From Comamonadaceae bacterium (GTDB lineage Bacteria > Pseudomonadota > Gammaproteobacteria > Burkholderiales > Burkholderiaceae_C), in NCBI GenBank assembly GCA_007280205.1, contig QYPX01000059.1, forward strand, positions 1 to 64,000: 64,000 bases of DNA, in the 5' to 3' direction. Below, one piece after another: positions 25,474 through 33,231 of the stretch. Within the stretch, counting starts at the first letter, position 1, and each line of letters opens with the position of its first letter. The translations under genes and the position numbers were made by a program. Below the pieces are notes generated by a model. That model did not search any database. It was given only the letters and a program-made list of their open reading frames with translations, and was not told the origin of the DNA.

Positions 25474-27417
25474 ATGAATGATCCAGCCGCACTTTCGCCA
25501 ATTTCACCGGCCGTTCAGCTTGCGATCCGTGGTCTCGACAATCTGACCAACAACATGGTCGGTGGCGGCCTCTATGTTCTGATTGCAGAAACACCGTCGG
25601 CCCGTTTTCCTATCCTGGCCGGCAGCCTTGGCAAAGCATTCAAGGACGGTCTGTCATGTACGGTTATTGTTCCATCCAATCCTGAGTCTTTCATTCAGCG
25701 AATTGAGTCTTTTGACAAATCGATCACACCAGATTTAATCACAAACAAGCGTCTTCAGATGTTTGTCATGCAGGACGATTTTTCGAAGACCGTATTTCGA
25801 TACGGCGCCGAGGGTTTTGTCAAGGAACTCGACCATTTTGAAATCCCGGAGAGCAGTTATTTGATTTTTGATCAGGCCGATGAGTTACTGAGCCTGCACG
25901 ATGTCTCCTTGTCGCTGGACCAGGTTGATGTCATTGGGAAATGGTTGACTGAGCGACAAATTACAGCTCTGCTGGTCTTTTCGCGCGTCACGGAAGCCCA
26001 CTCCGGCACCCTCAATGCACTTATGGACAACTTGACCGGAATTGCCCGGCTTGGCGGAAACCGGGATGGTCTGGAGTTGACTTTCGATTATTGGCAGTCC
26101 CCCGACGGCACTGTGGCGGCGAAGAACTACCGTCTGATCACGCTGGAGTCAGGTCTCTACGAGGCCAGTACCAAGATCGCCTCACAGGAGCAATTGGCGA
26201 GCATCGCCAGCGGCGAATTGGCGCTCGAACCCGAGGACGCCGAACCGCATTTCTTCTACATGGATCCGGACCTGAACAGCGTGGCCAAGCAAATGCCAGG
26301 CGTTTGGGAGCGGGTTGACACTTTGGTCGGCATGATGCACGCGACGCGTGCCACCCGCTCCGGCACCGCCATTCTGAGATTTCAACCCGATACCAGCATG
26401 CGCCAATTGTCCGAAACCGTCCACACGCTGCGGCTCAGTCTGGGGCACCGAGCCCATATTGTGGTGCAGGAAAAGGGTACTTCCCTGCGTTACCAAAATG
26501 AGGCCTTGCTGTTGCGCCTGGGTGCCAATCTGGTGGTGCACAAAGATGTACCCACCAGCCGCTATCCGTTGCTGCTGGAATCGTTGCGGGGACAGATTTT
26601 TAGCCGTGACGTGAATATCAATTTTGAAGCCGCACTGTCCAGCGTCACGCCAAGCAGATTGCGCGGCTACGTTCTTCCTGCGCGTTTTGTGCGTGAGCTC
26701 GCTTTGATTCTGGACCGTGCAGAGACCCTCAGTGTTCCTTACGCCTTGGTCATCGGCAAGCCAGCGCAAAGCACCACGATGGTAGATATCTTGATGCGTG
26801 CCAAACTGTCGCGTTCAGGCGACCTGATCACGGCCGATGGCAGCTACTGTTACCTGTTCCTGAGCGCCTGTCCGCAGACCGTTCTTTTGACGACCCTGGA
26901 AAGAATCCTCGGCGGCGCGCTCGACGCCTCGTTTCACGCTCCAAGATTTCTGATCCAGCGCCCCGAGGTTGAGGCCGAGTTGGCGGCCCTGTCACGCGCT
27001 GTGGACTTGGGAGATCTGCCTGACTATTCATCATTGAGCGAAGCTGCAGAGCCGATTGAGGCGGCACGCGCCGGCACGGCAACGGCGCCCATGCCTGAGG
27101 TGCCGACCGGGTCGCCACCCCACGATGCGCCGGAGGTTGCGATGACACCCGTTTTGCCAAGCGTTCCCCTGCCGGACAAAGCCAAGGAGCCCGAAGTCGC
27201 CCTGCACACCGTCAAAACCCGACCGACCACTGTAAGCGTGCCAAAGGTGCCAAAGGTACCCGAGGTACCGCTGAACGCTGCGCCATTAGAAATCACGCCA
27301 GCCGGGGTTCCCATTTTCGGAAAGAGCGACGTACCCAGGGCCAAGCGCAGCGCACCTCCTGCCTCTGTTGCGAATCCGCCCAAGAACCCAGCACCACCCA
27401 ACGATCCAGACCCGTGA
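25474..27417 (+). CDS. bcsE: BcsE-like c-di-GMP-binding cellulose biosynthesis protein
   Basis: A 647-residue cytoplasmic protein. An N-terminal degenerate RecA/KaiC-like region (about 15-230) is followed by the GGDEF-like (GIL) domain (about 270-500). The RxGD c-di-GMP-binding motif is present as R447-S-G-D450, followed by GSYCYLFLSACP. The last 110 residues are a Pro/Ala/Lys-rich disordered tail. In enterobacteria BcsE is a second c-di-GMP sensor that boosts cellulose synthesis with BcsF/BcsG. No bcsF or bcsG is seen here. It is divergent from the deacetylase operon and 80 bases before the TPR-barrel gene. Confidence 0.85.
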   Translation: MNDPAALSPISPAVQLAIRGLDNLTNNMVGGGLYVLIAETPSARFPILAGSLGKAFKDGLSCTVIVPSNPESFIQRIESFDKSITPDLITNKRLQMFVMQDDFSKTVFRYGAEGFVKELDHFEIPESSYLIFDQADELLSLHDVSLSLDQVDVIGKWLTERQITALLVFSRVTEAHSGTLNALMDNLTGIARLGGNRDGLELTFDYWQSPDGTVAAKNYRLITLESGLYEASTKIASQEQLASIASGELALEPEDAEPHFFYMDPDLNSVAKQMPGVWERVDTLVGMMHATRATRSGTAILRFQPDTSMRQLSETVHTLRLSLGHRAHIVVQEKGTSLRYQNEALLLRLGANLVVHKDVPTSRYPLLLESLRGQIFSRDVNINFEAALSSVTPSRLRGYVLPARFVRELALILDRAETLSVPYALVIGKPAQSTTMVDILMRAKLSRSGDLITADGSYCYLFLSACPQTVLLTTLERILGGALDASFHAPRFLIQRPEVEAELAALSRAVDLGDLPDYSSLSEAAEPIEAARAGTATAPMPEVPTGSPPHDAPEVAMTPVLPSVPLPDKAKEPEVALHTVKTRPTTVSVPKVPKVPEVPLNAAPLEITPAGVPIFGKSDVPRAKRSAPPASVANPPKNPAPPNDPDP

Positions 27418-27497
27418 TGGCGTGCGCCCCCGGCAGTGTCGATGCGCAGATATCTATGCAACAATGACACAGGAAACTAGAAAGTGGCTCGACTCCT

Positions 27498-28928
27498 ATG
27501 AAACAGTCCGTTTGTCTACCCACCCTCAGATCAATCTTGGCGCCGGTGCTGCTCCTGCAGACGCTGCCGCTGACCACTCTGGCACAAACCACCGATTTTT
27601 CACCCAGCGCTGCAGGCGGTCGCCAGGGCATCAGTACTCCCGCGACCGAATCTCTGATCCTGGCGCCATTCAAATATATCGCTCCGAGCAGCGCCGACAC
27701 CACGACCAAGAGCGCGGGACCGACGGAGCCAGACAAACCCAGGCGCAAGGCGAGCCTGCAGCGAATCGTAGACCTCCATGCAGCGGGCGATTACCAGGCG
27801 GTGGGAACCGAAGGACTGGCTTTGATGGCCAGAGAAAAGCCCGATGATGAACTGCAGCTGATTGTTGCCAACAGCCTGGCCTGGACTGGCCGGCTGAAAG
27901 AGGCCATACCAGCGTACCAGGGCTTGCGAGCCGGAAAATACGCCGACCAGGCCGCGGTCGGCTTGGCCAGCATTTATCACTGGCGGGGACGTGACGATCA
28001 GGCCGTACCTCTGTACCGTGCGGTTCTTGCCAACGATCCGGGCAACAGCAGTGCGCTCGAAGGTCTGGATCTGGCAACCCGCGAGACCAGTCCGCGCACG
28101 CTTCTGAGCTTTGGGCGCGGCGCAGATTCATCGGAAAATGAGCGCCGCTCGGCCACCCTCAATCACCGTTGGCGTGACAGCAGCGGCGCCCACGTGATGG
28201 AGGTCGAGACCAGTCTCGTGGTCGACTCTTTGCCGGGAGTGGAGACAAGCCAGCAGGACCTGACCGTCAGGTACCAGAATTTGAACCTGGCACTCAAGCC
28301 CAGTCTTGAGTTGAGCATGCCTACCAAGGACGATAACTCCCTGTACGCCAGCGTTCGCGTCAAGCTTTTTGACGAGAAAGTAACGCTCAGCGCGGGTCGG
28401 GTCAACTGGGGCCGGATGGCGACCAACCCGAATGCGTTGGCGCTGCACCTGTCGGCGATACACGCCGGCATCAATGCAGCAAAAGATTATTCATTTGGCA
28501 ATCTGTCGGCTCGCTTTAGCTTCTATGACGTCTCGGACAACAACTCGGTTTGGACAGGCAACCTGCACTTGACGTCTTCATGGAGACCGTTGGGAAGTCA
28601 CTTCAGGCCGTTTGTCGGTCTGGAAACCCGCGGCGCTGCGGCGCAGACGGCGAACTATTGGTCACCCTCGCAAGGATCCGGCACCCTCTACGCAGGTTTG
28701 ATCGGAGAGTGGGGTGCCAGCAACTGGAACCTTTATGGTTCGGGACAAGCGGGTGTCCGCATGTACGGCGATGCCGGAACCAGCTGGAGCCTGTCGGCCG
28801 GGGGCAAGTACTGGATCACCAGCAACCTCGCGCTGAGTGTCAGCTTGTGGTCGCTTGACAGTTGGCGCGACAATGCATCCTACAAGGCGCAGGCCGCAAC
28901 GGTCAATCTGGAAAAGCTTTGGAGATAA
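27498..28928 (+). CDS. TPR plus beta-barrel outer-membrane export protein (PgaA/BcsC-like layout)
   Basis: A 476-residue protein with a signal peptide (cleavage after TLAQ, about 30) and a Pro/Thr-rich linker. A short TPR section covers about 85-195 (LHAAGDYQAVGTEGLALMA, GLASIYHWRGRDDQAVPLYR), and an antiparallel beta-strand barrel runs from about 205 to the end, finishing LEKLWR. PgaA and BcsC have the same order but far longer TPR arms. Position immediately before a PgaC-like synthase suggests it exports that polymer. I do not recognise a named family. Confidence 0.7.
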   Translation: MKQSVCLPTLRSILAPVLLLQTLPLTTLAQTTDFSPSAAGGRQGISTPATESLILAPFKYIAPSSADTTTKSAGPTEPDKPRRKASLQRIVDLHAAGDYQAVGTEGLALMAREKPDDELQLIVANSLAWTGRLKEAIPAYQGLRAGKYADQAAVGLASIYHWRGRDDQAVPLYRAVLANDPGNSSALEGLDLATRETSPRTLLSFGRGADSSENERRSATLNHRWRDSSGAHVMEVETSLVVDSLPGVETSQQDLTVRYQNLNLALKPSLELSMPTKDDNSLYASVRVKLFDEKVTLSAGRVNWGRMATNPNALALHLSAIHAGINAAKDYSFGNLSARFSFYDVSDNNSVWTGNLHLTSSWRPLGSHFRPFVGLETRGAAAQTANYWSPSQGSGTLYAGLIGEWGASNWNLYGSGQAGVRMYGDAGTSWSLSAGGKYWITSNLALSVSLWSLDSWRDNASYKAQAATVNLEKLWR

Positions 28929-30286
28929 GAAAAGTCGGGCGCTATGCATGGCGCTATGGCTGGGCAGCCTTGACCGTGTGCGCGGTCTTCACGCTGCTGG
29001 CATTGAGCTACGAGGCGGTGCAGGACGCCAGAAGTGCGATCATGATCCTGCTGCAGAACTGGGCACTCGCGGCGATCACTTTCTACCTGTTGATTTTTCT
29101 GGTGCTGCTGATCTTTCGCTTTGCCTTGCTGATCCTCTATTCCTTCATGGATCACCTGGAGTCCTTGTACAAGGAACGTGACAAGTCCGCCGTCCTGTAC
29201 CGTGAAGACAGTTCCCTGCCGATGATCTCATTGGTTGTGCCTGCCTATAACGAAGGTCCCGTTATCCAGGCTGCGATGCGAGCCCTGTTGGCACTGGACT
29301 ATCCCAACTACGAAATTATTGTGGTCGATGATGGCTCAACCGATGACACTTATGAGAAGGCGATGGTGGTGGCCAGTGAAAGCGTGGCCCTTGAAGTCCG
29401 CGTCGTCACCAAGCGCAATGGCGGCAAAGCGGATGCCCTGAATACCGGCATGACCCTGGCGCGCGGCGAGTTTGTGCTCAACATGGACGGCGACACCAAA
29501 CTCTCGCCGAACGCCTTGCGCGCCTGCATTCGTCATTTTGAGAACCCGAAAGTCGGTGCTGTGGCCGGCAACGTCAAGGTCATCAACCGGGAAAACATGT
29601 GGACGCGGATCCAGGCTCTGGAATACGTTGAAGGGCTCGCCATGGCGCGCAAGGCGCAAAGTTTTGGCCGCGTGGTCAACATCATCCCGGGTCCGCTGGG
29701 CATGTTCCGCAAGTCGGTCTTGCAACAGGTAGGCGGCTATGACAGGGACACCTTTGCCGAAGACTGTGACCTGACGCTCAAATTATTGATGCGCGGTTGG
29801 CACATTGAGTACGAACCGACTGCCATTGCCTGGGTCGAGACACCGAGCCACCTGCTGGACTTGCTGCAGCAGCGCTATCGCTGGACCCGGGGCATTCTGC
29901 AAGCCACCAGAAAACACAGCCAAGCACTGTGGCAACCGCGCAAGGCGGGGATCAACTGCTACATTCTTTGGTACATGATGTTCGAAGGTGTGATGTGGCC
30001 GATTTCAAACATTGTCGGCAACCTCTTTTTTATTTTTGTTGCATTGCAATACGACGTCACCTTCGTGCTTTTCTTCTGGTGGCTGCAACTCATGTTGCTT
30101 GACGTTGTGGCGGCAGCCTACTGCGTGGTGATTGAAGAAGAAGAACCCTCTCTAATTTTCTATGCCATCGTTTTCCGGCTGTTTTATATTAATATCATCG
30201 ACATTTCCAAGGTCTTTGCCACGATTGAAGAGTGGCGTGGCAAGGCGATGACTTGGGGTAAGCTGGAGCGAGAGGGAAAACTTTGA
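28919..30286 (+). CDS. PgaC-like processive family 2 glycosyltransferase
   Basis: About 455 residues. Two N-terminal helices are followed by a GT2 domain (about 95-320) and C-terminal helices (about 345-430). Catalytic motifs are VVDDGSTDD, NMDGDTK, FAEDCDL and QQRYRW, the D, DxD, ED and QxxRW set of processive synthases such as PgaC/IcaA and NodC. There is no PilZ domain. No ATG is available at the N-terminus. TTG 28,919, overlapping the upstream stop by 10 bases, is the likeliest start, but this is uncertain. The product could be a beta-linked hexosamine polymer; that is inferred from family and from the deacetylase gene downstream. Confidence 0.85.
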   Translation: MEIRKVGRYAWRYGWAALTVCAVFTLLALSYEAVQDARSAIMILLQNWALAAITFYLLIFLVLLIFRFALLILYSFMDHLESLYKERDKSAVLYREDSSLPMISLVVPAYNEGPVIQAAMRALLALDYPNYEIIVVDDGSTDDTYEKAMVVASESVALEVRVVTKRNGGKADALNTGMTLARGEFVLNMDGDTKLSPNALRACIRHFENPKVGAVAGNVKVINRENMWTRIQALEYVEGLAMARKAQSFGRVVNIIPGPLGMFRKSVLQQVGGYDRDTFAEDCDLTLKLLMRGWHIEYEPTAIAWVETPSHLLDLLQQRYRWTRGILQATRKHSQALWQPRKAGINCYILWYMMFEGVMWPISNIVGNLFFIFVALQYDVTFVLFFWWLQLMLLDVVAAAYCVVIEEEEPSLIFYAIVFRLFYINIIDISKVFATIEEWRGKAMTWGKLEREGKL

Positions 30287-30287
30287 C

Positions 30288-30521
30288 ATGGACATTATTG
30301 CCATCCTGGCCTATGTCATCCTGTTCACCACCATTGGTACGATGGTGATCGGGGTGTTCGCCTATTTCGCATTCAAACTGCGCGACAAACGCAAACCAGG
30401 CAAAAACAGGTCTGACGAAACAATGGACGTCGGCGGCCCGCTGGAACCGGTCTTCCTCGAACGCTATGTTCCCGGCGTCACGACCGATCTCGCAGTTCAA
30501 CCGGCAACTGATGACAGATGA
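30288..30521 (+). CDS. Small single-helix membrane protein, PgaD-like by position
   Basis: A 77-residue protein with one N-terminal transmembrane helix (about 3-30: IIAILAYVILFTTIG onward), a basic segment (KLRDKRKPGKNR) and a soluble tail. It starts one base after the synthase stop and overlaps the next gene by 4 bases, so it is translationally linked to both. PgaD, the small partner of PgaC, has two helices and is larger, so this is an analogue by position, not a recognised homologue. Confidence 0.7.
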   Translation: MDIIAILAYVILFTTIGTMVIGVFAYFAFKLRDKRKPGKNRSDETMDVGGPLEPVFLERYVPGVTTDLAVQPATDDR

Positions 30522-32409
30522 AACGCCGTCCGACCATGCACGATGTTGCCGTGCAAGAACCGGACCCTGAACCTGGCGGGCAGCGCTCAATCTTTCGCCG
30601 CCTTGGCCTCTACCTGCCACTGATCGTCGTCTTTTGCCTCGCGGCACCGATCATGACTTACGTCGGGTTTATGGAGAGGGCTGGGCCGTGCCCGTGTTTG
30701 GCATCGATGGTTCGACACGCTATGTCGCACAGTCGAGCGACAGGGTGATCCTCTACGCTTCCTCCAGCAGCAAGACCTATTTTGCGGGTCTTGGTGGAAA
30801 TTACGAAGTGTTGCTGGCCCCATGGCGCAACTACCTCCAGAGTCGCAAGGTCGACTTCAGGGAGATTCAAAATGCCTCGCAGCTGCGCAAGGAACAAAGT
30901 GGCGTGTTGATATTGCCCTCCGCCGTTGCTCTTGGTGATGACGAACGTGTGGAGATTTTGGCTTTCCGGGCCAAAGGGGGCGCCATTCTTTGCAGTTGGG
31001 CAACCGGCACCCGGGATGGCAATGGCGGCTGGCGCGGCTGGCAGTTCCTGCAGAATCTGGGCGCCCGGGTAATCGGCGAAATTCCCGCAGCAGCCAGCGT
31101 CAACAACCTGATTCTGACCGGTGAATCACCGGTTTCGCACAGGCAAGGAGCGGGACAGCGAATCACCTTGACCAACACCTCGGAGGCGCTGCTGCGCGCG
31201 ACCGGCGAAGCGGTCGCTGGACGTTTCATGAACCCGTCGCGCGTTATTGACGAGGAACGGCGCCGCGAAGGTGCCGTTATTTTCACAGAGACGAGAGAAA
31301 GCTATGGGCGTGTCGCGTATTTTGCTTTCGCTGAATCCGGCTGGGAAGCGCAGACCCTCGGCGCCCATGATTTGATTTCAGATACATTGCAATGGTTGCG
31401 GCGCGAACCGGCCATCCTTCAGGGCGCCTGGCCCAATGGCAAGCGTGCTGCCCAGGTGATCGCAATGGACACCGAAGAGGGCTTCGCCAATGCTGCCGCG
31501 TTTGCTTCCCTGATGAAATCAATCGACTATCGAAGCACTTTTTACGTCACGACATCGATCGGCAAATTGTTCCCTCAGGTTCTGACCCCATTGGCCCGGG
31601 ACTTCGAGCTCGGCTACCTTGGCGATACTTACGCCAGTTTCAAAGGCCAGGCCCCCGCTGTTCAGGAGCAGCGCTTGCGAGCCATGCAAAGCGAGCTTTC
31701 TTCCGTGCTGCTAGAACCAAAAGGGATCACCGGCTTTCGGGCACCGAGCGAGGGCTACGACTCAGCGACTGAAGCGCTGCTGCCAAAAATTGGCATCCGC
31801 TACCATGCCGCCGGTCCGCAAAGCAGCAGCGCACGGCTGCCCCTGCTGGTAAAGACGGAGGGGGTCAAGTCGACCGATTCACTGGTGGTACTGCCTCGAA
31901 CTCAACGCAACGACATCAACCTGTACCAGGAGAAATTGAGCGCCGAGCAAACCACAAAAGCACTGATTGATGATTTTGATCTGGCCCTCGATACCGGCTC
32001 CCTGGGCTTGTTAAGTGTGCACAGCAGGAATTTTTCAACGGACAGTGTCATGGCGGCTGCGATGCCTGGGTTTCTGGCGCATTTGAAGGAGCGTCGAGCG
32101 CTGGTCTGGCTGGCCTCTGCCGGGCAGGTGGCCGACTGGTGGCGGGAGCGGGAACGTTTCAAACTTACACCAAGAATCATCGGCAAACGCATTGAATTCG
32201 ATATCACCATCACCGGACAGCAACCCTTTAACGGTGCCACGGTGATCGTGACCACGCCGCAAAGAGGCGTTCAAACGACGGTTGTGGGGGCAACAGTTAC
32301 CGTGGTCAAGCCAACGGTATCAAAAATCGATGACTACCGGGCGGCCCTTGTGTTTGAGTCGCTGGCGCCAGGGAATCACAGCTACTCGGTCACCTTTTCA
32401 CCTAAGTAG
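30518..32409 (+). CDS. Deacetylase-like protein (copy 2) with apparent frameshift and missing metal ligands
   Basis: The gene starts at ATG 30,518 with a cytoplasmic tail and a membrane helix (about residues 30-52, LGLYLPLIVVFCLAAPIM). That frame stops at 30,748 while the rest of the protein continues in another frame, open from 30,634 to 32,409. The switch point is near 30,668-30,685, at TATGGAGAGGGCTGG. Losing one GA unit there would join both parts. The body (SDRVILYASSSSKTYF onward) parallels copy 1 at 23,556. However, the metal-ligand segment GHEVAYHGD of copy 1 reads DFELGYLGD here, so both His are gone; GFRAPSEGYD is kept. It may be a non-catalytic relative. A sequencing error or real frameshift cannot be told apart here. 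Confidence 0.72.
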
Positions 32410-33186
32410 ACTCAGGTCCTGGCGAACTCCGAATCGCGCTGATGCACTCCATTTGATCAGCCACCGAGCCAGCTGCACGATATCTTGACTGGCGCCGCAG
32501 GCGCTGTCGTACTCGAGTATGGGTTGCTCAAAGGCCAGCGCCTCGGAAGCTTCCTCTGCGCAGCGAACGGCCATTGGCACGAGACTGTGTCCATAGTCCG
32601 CCTGCAACGCAGCGCAAACTTGCACGCACAAGTGACTTTGATCCGAAAATTGGTTGACCAACAATTTCAAACCGTAAAAATCGTGGCGCGCGCGGGTGTA
32701 CTCGTTGACCAGACTGAAGAGTCGGGGAATCGTGGAGAACGATGCTGCGTCGGCCAGCACGACACCAAGGGCCAGATGCGCAGCAGACAAGGCTTGCTGA
32801 AGAAAAACGGAAGAACCCGGCGGTGTATCGAGAATGACAAAATCAGGAGCTGGCTGACCGAGCGCAGCAATTCGATCCAGAATCCAGGCTGGATGTTGCT
32901 TTAGCACGGACTCAAATTCTTCCAGCTCGGTCTTCAGCGCGATGCCAAACGGGATGAACTTGACACCAAAGGGGCTCCTGAACATTGATGTCGGTGAGAT
33001 ACCGTCCCGCACAACACCTGCAATGTCGAGTGGGTCCATGGCCAGATGCAAGCGCAATGCGTTTTGCACGTCCAGATCGATCAGCAGCACTCTCTTGCCC
33101 TCGCGAGCCAGGGCAATGGCGACGTTGGCCGCAAGCGTGGTCTTTCCGACCCCGCCTTTGCCGGAGATAAAGGCAATAACTTGCAT
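32398..33186 (-). CDS. BcsQ/WssJ-like MinD-family ATPase (copy 2)
   Basis: A 262-residue P-loop ATPase that begins MQVIAFISGKGGVGKTTLA, identical over these 19 residues to copy 1 at 166. LLIDLDVQN and FVILDTPPG are the other nucleotide-binding motifs. It is the last gene of the bcs operon, 45 bases after bcsC, as WssJ is at the end of the Pseudomonas wss operon. Its 3' end overlaps the convergent deacetylase-like gene by 12 bases. A partner function to copy 3 is possible, since MinD-type ATPases dimerise. Confidence 0.85.
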   Translation of the reverse strand: MQVIAFISGKGGVGKTTLAANVAIALAREGKRVLLIDLDVQNALRLHLAMDPLDIAGVVRDGISPTSMFRSPFGVKFIPFGIALKTELEEFESVLKQHPAWILDRIAALGQPAPDFVILDTPPGSSVFLQQALSAAHLALGVVLADAASFSTIPRLFSLVNEYTRARHDFYGLKLLVNQFSDQSHLCVQVCAALQADYGHSLVPMAVRCAEEASEALAFEQPILEYDSACGASQDIVQLARWLIKWSASARFGVRQDLSLLR

Positions 33187-33231
33187 CGAGGTCTATGGCA
33201 TCAAGAAAGACGACAGCGCCAATATTGCGGA

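Noticed and set aside
30634..30670. TTG 30,634 as an independent start of the second deacetylase-like gene
   Set aside because: It would give no membrane anchor or signal peptide and starts inside the anchor coding region of another frame. A frameshift between the two frames explains the data better.
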